NCBI GenBank assembly: GCA_958439195.1
Contig: OY288155.1
Coordinates: 62,001 to 126,000 of the forward strand
From: an uncultured Paracoccaceae bacterium
Lineage (GTDB): Bacteria > Pseudomonadota > Alphaproteobacteria > Rhodobacterales > Rhodobacteraceae
DNA length: 64,000 bases
Reading direction: 5' to 3'
How positions within the stretch are numbered: position 1 is the first letter of the stretch; every line of letters begins with the position of its first letter. Below the pieces are notes generated by a model that worked only from the letters and a program-made list of their open reading frames with translations, ran no database searches and was not told the origin of the DNA. The position numbers and the translations under genes are program-made. Positions 34,251-45,445 of the stretch are shown one piece after another.

Positions 34251-35018
34251 TCAGAACCTGTCCTTGCGGGCGCGGATTTCTGTGAAAGCGGCAAGGTCGC
34301 TGGCGTCGGGCTGGCCGATGGCGGCTTTCAGGCTGGGCAGGTGCGCGCGCAGGAAAGGGTTGGTTTCCAGTTCGAGGGAAAGAGCGACAGGGACAGTGGG
34401 ACGGTCTTCTCCGCGCGCCACAGACACCTGATTGCTTCTGGAGATAAGTATTGGGTTGGCGGGTTCAAGGGTCAGGGCAAAGCGGATGTTGGAGGCGGTG
34501 TATTCGTGGCCCGAACAGATCAGGGTCTGGGGCGGCAGGGCGGCAAGGCGCTGGAGCGTGGCGTGCATCTGGGCGGGGGTGCCTTCGAACAGGCGGCCGC
34601 AGCCGGCGGACATCAGGCTGTCGCCGGTGAAGGCAAGGCCGGCGGAGGGGATGTGAAAGGCGATGTGGCCGAGGGTGTGGCCGGGGACGTCGATCACATC
34701 GACGTGGTGACCGGCGAAGGAGAAGGATGCGCCGGGCGTGAGGGCGGCATCCAGTGGGGGCAGGCGGTGGGCATCTGCGGCGGCGCCTGTAACCTGCGCA
34801 CCCGTGGCGGCGCGCAGGGCGGGGACGCCCTGGATATGATCGTCATGGTGGTGGGTGAGCCAGATGTCGGTGAGCTGCCAGCCGCGTTCGGCCAGCACGG
34901 ATTGAATTGGCGCGGCATCGGGGACATCGACCACGGCGGTGGCCCCGGTATCGGGGTCATGGATCAGATAGGTGTAGTTGTCGGACAGGCAGGGAATGGT
35001 GACGAGTTCGAGCGGCAT
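34251..35018 (-). CDS. gloB: hydroxyacylglutathione hydrolase (glyoxalase II)
   Basis: A 255-residue metallo-beta-lactamase fold enzyme. THHHDDHIQG at about 56-65 binds the two metals, PGHTLGHIAF and FTGDSLMSAGCGRLFEG follow, and GHEYTASNIRFALTLEP is the glyoxalase II glutathione-binding region, with a short HAGH C-terminal domain (TNPFLRAH). It hydrolyses S-lactoylglutathione. Start ATG 35018; the longer frame upstream is antisense to the methyltransferase. Divergent from it with 62 bases between. Confidence 0.93.
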   Translation of the reverse strand: MPLELVTIPCLSDNYTYLIHDPDTGATAVVDVPDAAPIQSVLAERGWQLTDIWLTHHHDDHIQGVPALRAATGAQVTGAAADAHRLPPLDAALTPGASFSFAGHHVDVIDVPGHTLGHIAFHIPSAGLAFTGDSLMSAGCGRLFEGTPAQMHATLQRLAALPPQTLICSGHEYTASNIRFALTLEPANPILISRSNQVSVARGEDRPTVPVALSLELETNPFLRAHLPSLKAAIGQPDASDLAAFTEIRARKDRF

Positions 35019-35080
35019 GGTCTTTGATCCGGGTTTCGTTATGCTGCGCCCAGAGTGGACCGGTGGGGAAGCCAAGCGCA

Positions 35081-35845
35081 ATGCACCTTGATGTGCTCGA
35101 TCTGCGGAACTTTTATTATCGCACGCAGCTTGGCCGCGTGGCGCAGCGGGCGATCCGGGATCAGGTGGTGCGGCTGTGGCCGGTGCAGCAGGGGCAGACG
35201 GTGGCGGGGTTCGGCTTTGCGGTGCCCTTGCTGCGGCCCTATCTGGCCGACAGCCGCCGGGTGATCGGGTTGATGCCCGGCCCGCAGGGGGTGATGCCCT
35301 GGCCTGCGGGAATGGAGAATGTGAGCGTCTTGTGCGAGGAAACCTATTGGCCGGTGCCGACGGGGATGGTGGACCGGCTGGTTCTGATGCACGGGCTGGA
35401 GACATCGGAACATCCGAGCGCCGTTCTGGAAGAGGCGCATCGTGTGCTGGGTCCGGGGGGGCGGGCGTTGATCGTGGTGCCGAACCGGTCAGGGCTGTGG
35501 TCGCGGCGGGATATAACGCCGTTCGGGTTTGGGCGGCCCTATTCGATGACGCAACTTGAGGCGCAGTTGAAGCGGCACGGGTTCACGCCCGAGCGGACCT
35601 GCGCGGCGCTGTTCACGCCGCCATCGCAGGGGCGGTTCTGGCTGCGCACGGCGGATTTCTGGGAAGGCATCGGGCGGCGGTTCGGGCCGTGGCTGGCGGG
35701 TGGTGTGCTGATGGTGGAGGCGACGAAGCAGGTCTATGCGCCCACGCGCGGCGGCCTTGGCGCGCTGGCGCGGCGGCCGTTGAAGGTGCTGGAAGGCGTT
35801 GGCAAGGTTGTGCCGGAGCCTGCGATGAATTTTAGTGAAGAGTGA
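35081..35845 (+). CDS. class I SAM-dependent methyltransferase (type 11-like)
   Basis: A 254-residue protein. LDVLDLRNFYYRTQLGR opens it; VAGFGFAVPLLRPYL is a degenerate SAM motif I; DRLVLMHGLETSEHPSAVLEEAHRVLGPGGRALIVVPNRSG is a clear motif IV-VI region. The normal GxGxG is reduced, as in many members of this alphaproteobacterial family found next to gloB. Target unknown. ATG 35081 is used, with GGGGAA upstream; a TTG 19 codons earlier would run almost into gloB. Confidence 0.8.
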   Translation: MHLDVLDLRNFYYRTQLGRVAQRAIRDQVVRLWPVQQGQTVAGFGFAVPLLRPYLADSRRVIGLMPGPQGVMPWPAGMENVSVLCEETYWPVPTGMVDRLVLMHGLETSEHPSAVLEEAHRVLGPGGRALIVVPNRSGLWSRRDITPFGFGRPYSMTQLEAQLKRHGFTPERTCAALFTPPSQGRFWLRTADFWEGIGRRFGPWLAGGVLMVEATKQVYAPTRGGLGALARRPLKVLEGVGKVVPEPAMNFSEE

Positions 35846-35860
35846 TCTTGTGGAATGTCG

Positions 35861-35876
35861 CCCCCGCAAGCGGGGG
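35861..35876 (+). terminator. GC-rich hairpin after the methyltransferase gene
   Basis: CCCCCG and CGGGGG pair around a CAAG loop, 15 bases after the methyltransferase stop. The following GTGACAT has no T-run, so it is a 3'-end hairpin that may or may not terminate. Confidence 0.4.
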
Positions 35877-35980
35877 TGACATGAGCCTTTTTCCCCGCAT
35901 CGCGCGTGCCGCGCGCTGCGGGCGTGAGGGGGGCCAGCCCCCCCGGCGCATTTCGCCCCCCCGGACGAATTGGCCAGAGC

Positions 35981-36002
35981 ATTTACGGCCAAGATGAAGG
36001 GG
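35981..36002 (+). repeat. dispersed intergenic repeat, copy 1
   Basis: ATTTACGGCCAAGATGAAGG here matches ATTTGGGCCAAGATGAAGGG at 53961-53980 except for two positions, and a more diverged copy at 44361. All three lie between genes, near GC-rich 3'-end sequence. Confidence 0.65.
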
Positions 36003-36016
36003 CAGGTGGCGCCGGA

Positions 36017-36250
36017 TCAGATCACGCGGACCTGTGTGCCGATGGGGCAGAGGGCATAGAGTTCGGTGCTGTTTCCATTGAACGGGCCAATTCAGACATC
36101 CGAGGGCCGCCGCCCGATCTTGCGCGTGATATGGGTGCGGTGGACGATGCAGGCGGGCCAGCCCAGAGACATCGCACGGGTGCCCAGCGGGTTTTCGGGA
36201 CCGAGGAGAATTGGATTTCAAACTGGGAAGTGTTCCACCTGCGACGGGGC
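36017..36250 (-). pseudogene. decayed L,D-transpeptidase (YkuD domain) remnant
   Basis: Read leftward in one frame, the segment gives GPENPLGTRAM, GWPACIVHRTHITRKIG, RRPSDV-stop-IGPFN and ELYALCPIGTQVRVI-stop. This follows the L,D-transpeptidase pattern PENPLGARAL...HGTN...IG...SSGCI..N...LY..VPVGT.V.V. The catalytic Cys codon of SSGCI is a TGA (36092-36094), HGT has become HRT, and another stop lies at 36218-36220. Nothing before it forms a start. It is a dead C-terminal fragment of a peptidoglycan cross-linking enzyme. Confidence 0.7.
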
Positions 36251-36717
36251 GGGCGTCCCGGAGGGGTTTTTCTTCTTCGCACGAATGCCGTGCCGCCGCG
36301 CTTGGTCAGGTCGTCCGAGATCGGGACCGAGGGTGGGTCGGCGCGGTAGTCGCGGCCATCGGCATTTGACGGGTTGCGCGCGAGCGGGGCGGCGCGCGCG
36401 ATTTGACGCAGGGGGATGCGTGGGGCGGCGCGGCGGATGCGGGGGGGGAATCGGGCCGGGGATGATGGCGGGACAAAAGGGTGATCTGGCGTGGTATTCG
36501 GGGTGGCGGGGGCCGGATGTGCGGCATCTGCAACGTCAATTTCGCTGTTGCGGCAAAGGGGCGTCTTAAACGCTTCCTTCACGGTTGCGGCACTCCGATC
36601 CCTCTGCTACAGACGCCCCGAAATCGAGACGCGGACCACCCCGGTTCGCGCCAACGGTAGCCTCTGACCCGAGCCGCGGTTGCGGTGGGACAAGGCCCAA
36701 GATACGGAAGGGTTGAC

Positions 36718-37277
36718 GTGTCCGAACCAGCTTCGATCTCCTCCGGCATTGCCGCACGCTACGCCACTGCGCTTTTTGAGCTGGCGAAGGAAGACAAGGC
36801 ACTTAAGGCGCTTGAGGCGGATGCCGATGCGCTGGCGGCGGCCCTTGCGGTAAGCCCGGACCTGAGTGCGATGATTGCCTCGCCCGTGGTATCGCGTGAG
36901 GAGCAGGCCGCGGCGATGGCCGCGATTGCCAAGAAGATGAAACTGTCGGCGCTGACCGCCAATACGCTGGCGCTGATGGCGCAAAAGCGGCGGCTGTTCG
37001 TGCTGCCGCAGATGGTGACCGATGTGCTGGCGCGGATCGCCGCGGACCGGGGCGAGGTGACCGCCGAGGTGACGTCGGCCGCCGCGCTGTCGGATGCGCA
37101 GACCAAGCAACTGGCCGCGACGCTGAAGGCGCGTGTCGGCAAGGATGTGAAACTGAAAGTTGCCGTTGATGAAAGCCTCATCGGCGGACTTGTCGTCAAG
37201 CTGGGCTCGACCATGATCGACACATCGGTCAAGGCGAAGCTCGCGGCTCTCCAGAATGCAATGAAAGAGGTTGGGTG

Positions 37278-37278
<1 letters not shown>
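36718..37278 (+). CDS. atpH: ATP synthase F1 subunit delta
   Basis: A 186-residue peripheral-stalk subunit. SEPASISSGIAARYATALFELAKED is the typical alphaproteobacterial N terminus and LIGGLVVKLGSTMIDTSVKAKL near 160-180 the conserved C-terminal block. Start is GTG 36718 with GGAAGGG upstream; an ATG 11 codons earlier gives a non-homologous extension. First gene of atpHAGDC; the next start overlaps its stop (TGATG). Confidence 0.94.
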
Positions 37279-38816
<1,538 letters not shown>

Positions 38817-38840
38817 TCTTGGCCCTGAGGGAGTAGGCAG

Positions 38841-39707
38841 ATGCCCAGCCTTAAGGACCTGAAAAACCGGATTGGAAGCGTCAAGAACACGCGGAAGATC
38901 ACGAAGGCGATGCAGATGGTCGCGGCGGCGAAACTTCGCCGCGCCCAAGAGGCTGCCGAAGCCGCGCGCCCCTATGCCGAACGGATGAATGCCGTTGTGG
39001 CGGGGCTGGCGGCATCAGTCGGCGGTTCACCCAGCGCGCCCCGGCTGTTGTCGGGGACGGGGGCGGACAAGGTGCATCTGTTGGTGGTGATGACCGCCGA
39101 GCGTGGCCTGTGCGGCGGCTTCAACTCGTCCATCGCGCGTCTGGCGCGGGTGCGGGCGAATGAGTTGTTGGCGCAGGGCAAGACGGTGAAGATCCTGACC
39201 GTCGGCAAGAAGGGCCGCGAGCAGTTGAAGCGCGACCTTTCGGCGCATTTCGTGGGTCATGTTGACCTGACCGATGTGAAGCGTGTGGGATATGTGAACG
39301 CGCAGGCCATCGCGCGCGACGTTCTGGCACGGTTCGAAGCGGGCGAGTTCGACGTGGCGACGCTGTTCTACAACCGGTTCCAGTCGGTGATCAGCCAGAT
39401 CCCGACCGCGCAGCAGGTGATCCCGGCCCAGTTTGAAGGCGGGGCGACATCGTCGCTGTATGACTATGAGCCGAGCGAAGAAGCCATCCTTGCGGACCTG
39501 CTTCCGCGCGGCGTTGCGACGCAGGTCTTTACGGCGCTGCTGGAGAACGGGGCATCCGAACAGGGTGCGCGGATGTCGGCGATGGACAACGCCACGCGCA
39601 ATGCGGGCGACATGATCAACAAGCTGACGATCCAGTTCAACCGGTCACGTCAGGCGGCGATCACCAAAGAGCTTATCGAAATCATTTCGGGCGCCGAGGC
39701 GCTCTGA
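38841..39707 (+). CDS. atpG: ATP synthase F1 subunit gamma
   Basis: A 288-residue central rotor shaft. The N-terminal MPSLKDLKNRIGSVKNTRKITKAMQMVAAAKLRRAQ and C-terminal RMSAMDNATRNAGDMINKLTIQFNRSRQAAITKELIEIISGAEAL helices form the coiled-coil axle; TAERGLCGGFNSS near 85 is the conserved globular motif. GAGGGAGTAGGCAG precedes ATG. Third gene of the operon, 24 bases after atpA. Confidence 0.97.
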   Translation: MPSLKDLKNRIGSVKNTRKITKAMQMVAAAKLRRAQEAAEAARPYAERMNAVVAGLAASVGGSPSAPRLLSGTGADKVHLLVVMTAERGLCGGFNSSIARLARVRANELLAQGKTVKILTVGKKGREQLKRDLSAHFVGHVDLTDVKRVGYVNAQAIARDVLARFEAGEFDVATLFYNRFQSVISQIPTAQQVIPAQFEGGATSSLYDYEPSEEAILADLLPRGVATQVFTALLENGASEQGARMSAMDNATRNAGDMINKLTIQFNRSRQAAITKELIEIISGAEAL

Positions 39708-39724
39708 GTTAGCGGAGAGACAAC

Positions 39725-41143
<1,419 letters not shown>

Positions 41144-41155
41144 GGGGGCAAGCCA

Positions 41156-41548
41156 ATGGCAGGCACGCTGCAATTCGACCTTGTCTCGCCGGAGCGGAGG
41201 CTTGCCTCTGTTGCCGCGAGCGAGGTTCAGATCCCTGGGGCCGATGGCGACCTGACGGCGATGGAGGGGCATTCGCCCACCATCACCACGCTGCGCCCTG
41301 GCATTCTGAAGGCGATCTCGGCCGAAGGGACGAAGTCCTATGTCGTGACCGGCGGCTTTGCCGACATCACCGCAACAGGCGTGTCGGTTCTGGCCGAACG
41401 CGCAGTGCCGGTGGAAGAGGCGAATGCCGCGCTGTTTGACAGTCTGCTGGCCGAGGCACGCGACGCGGCGGCCACGGCTGCCGACAAGGACACGGCGGAC
41501 AAGCTGGTGGCCGATATTCTGGCCATGCGGGCGGCGGCCGGTCAGTAA
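41156..41548 (+). CDS. atpC: ATP synthase F1 subunit epsilon
   Basis: A 130-residue subunit. LQFDLVSPERRLASVAASEVQIPGADGDLTAMEGHSPTITTLRPG is the N-terminal beta-sandwich; the C-terminal inhibitory helices (about 88-130) are present but Ala/Asp-rich. Last gene of the operon, followed by a strong terminator. The F0 genes are not in this window, in line with the separate F1 and F0 operons known for Rhodobacter species. Confidence 0.95.
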   Translation: MAGTLQFDLVSPERRLASVAASEVQIPGADGDLTAMEGHSPTITTLRPGILKAISAEGTKSYVVTGGFADITATGVSVLAERAVPVEEANAALFDSLLAEARDAAATAADKDTADKLVADILAMRAAAGQ

Positions 41549-41571
41549 GCGGCGATCATATACGTTAGAAT

Positions 41572-41608
41572 AGCAAAAGGCCCCGTCGCAATGGCGGGGC
41601 TTTTTGCT
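41572..41608 (+). terminator. intrinsic terminator of the atp operon
   Basis: The arms at 41572-41585 (AGCAAAAGGCCCCG) and 41595-41608 (CGGGGCTTTTTGCT) pair over 14 positions with one G-T wobble around a 9-base loop. The T5 run lies within the 3' arm; the A/T symmetry would also allow leftward function. Confidence 0.88.
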
Positions 41609-41658
41609 ATGATGTGGCTTGTTTTTGCGTGACGATGTAAGGGGTAGCCGGGTTTTTG

Positions 41659-42024
41659 ATGAGACAGCCAAAGATGAAGCGCCTGTCGGCCAGCACTGTG
41701 GGCATCCTGCAAGGGTCACGTGTCCTGTTTTCGGATTTCGCGTCGGATGGCGTGATGTGGACAGGGAGCGGCGACCGGGAAAGCCGGTTTCATGTGAACT
41801 TTGGTGAGCCGTTTCGCAGCCCCCCTGCGGTGATGGTGGGCATTTCGCTTTGGGATGCGGACCACAAGACAAACCTGCGGGCGGATCTGACGGCAGAGAA
41901 TGTCACGGAAAAGGGGTTCCATCTGGTGTTTCGCACCTGGGGCGATACGCGCATCGCCCGCATCCGCGCAGATTGGACAGCGATCGGCCCGGTGCGGGAT
42001 GAGGATGACTGGGATATTGCCTGA
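41659..42024 (+). CDS. H-type lectin domain protein
   Basis: A 121-residue protein, no signal peptide. After about 25 N-terminal residues it is one H-type lectin (discoidin-like agglutinin) domain: FGEPFRSPPAVMVGISLWDADHKTNLR, then NVTEKGFHLVFRTWGDTRIARIRADWTAIG, the usual six-strand pattern with conserved Trp. Such domains bind N-acetylgalactosamine in snail agglutinin. A stand-alone bacterial copy has no known role. Start ATG 41659 or 41674; it overlaps nothing and is convergent with the DUF6653 gene. Confidence 0.82.
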   Translation: MRQPKMKRLSASTVGILQGSRVLFSDFASDGVMWTGSGDRESRFHVNFGEPFRSPPAVMVGISLWDADHKTNLRADLTAENVTEKGFHLVFRTWGDTRIARIRADWTAIGPVRDEDDWDIA

Positions 42025-42029
42025 CCGGC

Positions 42030-42557
42030 TTAGCGGGTTTCGTGGCTGTTGGTCAGCACATCCGTGATCTGGCCCCCGGCGCGCAGGTGATCATCCCAAA
42101 TCCAGACCATCCGGTCCACGAACCAGGTCTTTGCCCCGCTGATCAGCAGGGCGCCGGCGATGGCCCAGCCCAGATCAAGCTGCCACAGGCCCCATGCCAG
42201 GGGCAGCAGGCCAAGGGCGCTGATGGCGGTCAATAGGCGGGCGGCCTGCCGGTGATGCGCCGGTATCGTGGCGCGGTGGCGCAGGAACAGCCGTTCACCC
42301 AGCACCCCGCGCGCGGCCCAACTGTCGAAGTGGGCAGGAGCCGGGAAAAGACGGGGGTTAAGCCAGACCCACAGCGCGACGATGCCCACGGCGGCCCAAG
42401 CCCCGTGCCCGATCCAGACCCGTGACCAGACGGCCAGGATCAGCAGGGGCAGCGGCGTAAGGATGCGGGTCCAGACTGAAAACGGATTGGCATGGCGTGC
42501 CCAGCTTTGGTCATCCATGCCCATCAGGCGTTCGGCGGTGGCGTAGATGTCGGTCAT
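42030..42557 (-). CDS. DUF6653 family membrane protein
   Basis: A 175-residue protein. MGMDDQSWARHANPFSVWTRILTPLPLLILAVWSRVWIG opens a family I associate with DUF6653; NPRLFPAPAHFDSWAARGVLGERLFLRHR and VDRMVWIWDDHLRA are also distinctive. Four hydrophobic helices. Function unknown. It ends 5 bases from the lectin-like gene, which is on the other strand. Confidence 0.75.
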   Translation of the reverse strand: MTDIYATAERLMGMDDQSWARHANPFSVWTRILTPLPLLILAVWSRVWIGHGAWAAVGIVALWVWLNPRLFPAPAHFDSWAARGVLGERLFLRHRATIPAHHRQAARLLTAISALGLLPLAWGLWQLDLGWAIAGALLISGAKTWFVDRMVWIWDDHLRAGGQITDVLTNSHETR

Positions 42558-42602
42558 CCCATGCTCCGTTCCCGCGGTCAGGCCGGGCGGGACAGGCCCG
42601 GA

Positions 42603-43622
42603 TCAGCCGCGCACATACATGCCTTCATAAATGGGAACGAGCGTGTCGGTTTCAAACAGCGACGATACGCTGGTGCCGTTCCAGATGTTCAGGATGGCCT
42701 GGGCAAAGATCGGGGCCGTCGGGACGATACGGATATTCGGCGCGGCCTTGACCTTGTCGCCCTGTTCGATGCTGTCGGTGATGACCAACGATTTCATCAC
42801 GGAATTGGCCACCCGTTCGATGGCCGGGCCGGAAAGGACGCCGTGGGTGATGTAGGAATGCACTTCGGTTGCGCCATTTTCCATCAGCACTTCGGCCGCC
42901 TTGCACAGTGTTCCGGCGGTATCGCAGATGTCATCGACGATGATGCATTTCTTGCCTTTCACATCGCCGATCACGGTCATTCCCGCAATTTCGCCCGCCT
43001 TTTCACGGCGCTTGTCCACGATGGCCAGGGGGGCGTTGATCCGTTTGGCCAGTTCGCGGGCGCGGGCCACGCCGCCGACATCGGGCGAGACGATCATCAG
43101 ATCTTCCATCTGGCCCTTGAAGTGGTGTTCGATATCCAGCGCAAAGACCGGGCTGGCGTAAAGGTTGTCCACCGGGATGTCGAAAAAGCCCTGAATCTGC
43201 GCGGCGTGCAGGTCCAGCGTCAGGACACGGTCCACACCCGCGCGGGTGATCAGGTTGGCGACCAGCTTGGCGCTGATGGGGGTGCGCGCCTTGGCGCGGC
43301 GGTCTTGGCGGGCATAGCCGAAATAGGGGATCACGGCGGTGATGCGCGCGGCCGAGGATCGGCGCAGCGCATCGGTCATGATCAAGAGTTCCATCAGGTT
43401 GTCATTCGCCGGGTTCGAGGTGGACTGGATGATATACATATCCTCGCCCCGGACGTTTTCGAACACCTCGACGAAAATCTCTTGATCGTTGAAGCGTTCG
43501 ATCCGGGCATCGACAAGGTTCACCGACATGCCGCGATGCATCGACATGCGGCGGGCGATGGATTTGGCGAGCGACAGGTTGGCGTTGCCGGAGATCAGCT
43601 TTGGTTCGGTGATGGCGGGCAT
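42603..43622 (-). CDS. prs: ribose-phosphate pyrophosphokinase
   Basis: A 339-residue enzyme making PRPP for histidine, purine and pyrimidine synthesis. IQSTSNPANDNLMELLIMTDALRRSSA near 68, YFGYARQDRRAKARTPISAKLVANL near 100, DLHAAQIQGFFDIPVDNL near 137 and the PRPP loop CIIVDDICDTAGTLCKAA near 228 are all present. Slightly longer than the E. coli protein (315), as usual in alphaproteobacteria. Stands alone. Confidence 0.96.
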   Translation of the reverse strand: MPAITEPKLISGNANLSLAKSIARRMSMHRGMSVNLVDARIERFNDQEIFVEVFENVRGEDMYIIQSTSNPANDNLMELLIMTDALRRSSAARITAVIPYFGYARQDRRAKARTPISAKLVANLITRAGVDRVLTLDLHAAQIQGFFDIPVDNLYASPVFALDIEHHFKGQMEDLMIVSPDVGGVARARELAKRINAPLAIVDKRREKAGEIAGMTVIGDVKGKKCIIVDDICDTAGTLCKAAEVLMENGATEVHSYITHGVLSGPAIERVANSVMKSLVITDSIEQGDKVKAAPNIRIVPTAPIFAQAILNIWNGTSVSSLFETDTLVPIYEGMYVRG

Positions 43623-43748
43623 TGGGAACTCCGGGGCCTTCGGATTCTGTGGGGGAAACAGGGGCGGATACTAGACGGATTCGGTGCTGGACACGCCTTA
43701 TCACTGCGTTACGGTCTTGCAAACCAAGGCTGATCCGGGGGCGTGCAA

Positions 43749-44342
43749 ATGGTGCAGATCGACTACTTTTTCACCGTGGTTTCGCCATGGGTTTATCTGG
43801 CGGGGGACCGGCTGGAACAGATCGCGGCGCGGCAGGGGGCGAAGGTGCGCTATGTGCCGCTGGATGCGGCGGCGCTGTTTCCGCGCACGGGTGGGCAGGT
43901 GCTGGCCGAGCGACACGAAAGCCGCAAAGCCTATCGGTTGCAGGAATTGGCGCGGTGGTCGAAGCGGCTGGGGGCCAAGCTGGACCTGCATCCGGCGTAT
44001 TTTCCGGTGAACCCGGCACCAGCGTCCTATGCCATCATCGCGGCAGAGGCCGCGGGTGGTGGCGATCTGGCGGGGCTGGTGCAGGCGTTTCCGCGCGCGG
44101 TCTGGGCCGAGGGGCGCAACATCGCGGATGACGCGGTAGTGAAGGCGATCATGGCGGAGAACGGATTTGATCCGGCCATTGCGGATCGGGGGATGTTCAT
44201 GGCCGCCGATGTTTACGTGCGCAATCTGGATGAGGCAGTGGCGCGCGGCGTGTTTGGCACGCCGTTTTATGTGGTGGGGGAAGAACGGTTCTGGGGCCAG
44301 GACCGGCTGGAGATGCTGGAAGAGCATCTGGCGGCGGGTTGA
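43749..44342 (+). CDS. 2-hydroxychromene-2-carboxylate isomerase family, DsbA-like thioredoxin fold
   Basis: A 197-residue protein. IDYFFTVVSPWVYLAGDRLEQIA at the N terminus has SPW where DsbA has CxxC; later VFGTPFYVVGEERFWGQDRLEMLEEHL is the kappa-GST/HCCA isomerase ending. Members are glutathione-dependent isomerases. ATG 43749 is used; a GTG two codons earlier is possible. It is divergent from prs. Substrate unknown. Confidence 0.85.
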   Translation: MVQIDYFFTVVSPWVYLAGDRLEQIAARQGAKVRYVPLDAAALFPRTGGQVLAERHESRKAYRLQELARWSKRLGAKLDLHPAYFPVNPAPASYAIIAAEAAGGGDLAGLVQAFPRAVWAEGRNIADDAVVKAIMAENGFDPAIADRGMFMAADVYVRNLDEAVARGVFGTPFYVVGEERFWGQDRLEMLEEHLAAG

Positions 44343-44360
44343 GGGGTGGTTGGGTTGGAT

Positions 44361-44387
44361 TTGGGTATTTGGACCAAGGTGAATGGG
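44361..44387 (+). repeat. dispersed intergenic repeat, copy 2 (diverged)
   Basis: TTGGGTATTTGGACCAAGGT followed by GAATGGG aligns with 53955-53981, with three or four differences. It lies 18 bases after the isomerase stop, between convergent genes. Confidence 0.6.
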
Positions 44388-44392
44388 CAGGA

Positions 44393-45427
44393 TCACCCCA
44401 TGAGAGCGGCGAGGAAGCGGTCGACGTGATCGTCGGTCGTGTTCCATGAGGCGACCATGCGGGCGGTTTCGCGGCCATCGGGCAGGGGGCGCAGATCATA
44501 ATAGATCGCGCCTGCGGCTTGCAGGCGGGCATGTCCACCCGGTTCCCAATTGGCAAAGACCATGTTGGCCTGTGACGGATGGGTCAGCGCCGCATGGTTC
44601 AGACCCGCGATGCCCTGTGCCAGACGTTGCCCCATAGCATTGGCGTGGCCTGCAAGGCGGAGCCAGAGGCCGTCTTGCAGATAGGCCTCTATCTGCGCAG
44701 AGAGGAAGCGGTGTTTTGAGAAGAGATGACCGCCGCGTTTGCGCCGAAGCTCCAGTTCCCAGGATTTGGCGGGATCGAACAGCACCACCGCCTCAACCCC
44801 CAGCAGCCCGTTCTTGGTGCCGCCAAAGGACAGCGCGTCGATGCCGGATTTCCATGTCATTTCCGCCGGGGTCGCGCCTGTAGCCACAAGGGCGTTGGCG
44901 AAGCGCGCACCATCAAGATGGCAGGGCAGGCCGTGGGATTTGGCGATTGCGGTCAGGGCTGCGATTTCGGCGGGTGTGTAAGTGGTGCCTGCCTCTGTCA
45001 CATTGGTCAACGACAGCGCACCACGTTGCACGCCATGCACGCCGGAGGCCCCGGTGGTGGCCAGCACTTCGGTCAATGCAGCCGGGGTGATGCGGCCATG
45101 CGGGCCGTCGATCAGGGCGAGCTTTGCGCCGCCGGTGAAGAATTCCGGTGCGCCACATTCATCTTCGGCGATGTGGGCGTGGCGGTGGCAGAAGATGGCG
45201 CCCCAGGGATCGGTCAAGGTGGCCAGCGCCAGCGCATTGGCGGCGGTGCCGGTGGCCACCAGATGCACGGCCGCCTCTGGCGCATCAAAGAGGGTGCGAA
45301 TTTGTGCGGTGACGCGGGCCATGATGTCATCGGCACCATAGCTGCGGGCATAGCCTTCGTTCGCGCGGGTCAGGGCGGCCATGATTTCGGTCGGGACGCC
45401 GGAGGTGTTGTCAGAGGCGAAGAACAT
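44393..45427 (-). CDS. low-specificity L-threonine aldolase / beta-eliminating lyase
   Basis: A 344-residue PLP enzyme. FFASDNTSGVPTEIMAAL opening, TGTAANALALATLTDPWGAIFCHRHAHIAEDECGAPEFF near 58-96, HLDGARFANALVATG near 170 and the PLP lysine in ALSFGGTKNGLLGVEAVV near 203 fit the threonine aldolase family. It converts threonine to glycine and acetaldehyde, or acts on related 3-hydroxy amino acids. The next gene upstream (YcgN type) ends 18 bases away, so they may be co-expressed. Confidence 0.88.
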   Translation of the reverse strand: MFFASDNTSGVPTEIMAALTRANEGYARSYGADDIMARVTAQIRTLFDAPEAAVHLVATGTAANALALATLTDPWGAIFCHRHAHIAEDECGAPEFFTGGAKLALIDGPHGRITPAALTEVLATTGASGVHGVQRGALSLTNVTEAGTTYTPAEIAALTAIAKSHGLPCHLDGARFANALVATGATPAEMTWKSGIDALSFGGTKNGLLGVEAVVLFDPAKSWELELRRKRGGHLFSKHRFLSAQIEAYLQDGLWLRLAGHANAMGQRLAQGIAGLNHAALTHPSQANMVFANWEPGGHARLQAAGAIYYDLRPLPDGRETARMVASWNTTDDHVDRFLAALMG

Positions 45428-45445
45428 GTCAGGCTTTCTTGTCGA

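Larger units (their letters stand above)
35846..36717. other. 872-base gene-poor region with hairpins, dispersed repeat and coding remnants
   Basis: Between the methyltransferase and atpH there is no intact gene. From left to right: a hairpin CCCCCG-CAAG-CGGGGG (35861-35876), a second GGGGGGC-CA-GCCCCCC (35928-35943), a copy of the dispersed repeat (35981-36002), the decayed L,D-transpeptidase (36017-36250), then about 470 bases whose leftward frames look like further degraded coding sequence (for example RNPSNADGRDYRAD near 36310-36370) that I cannot assign. The atp promoter should lie at the right end. Confidence 0.7.
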
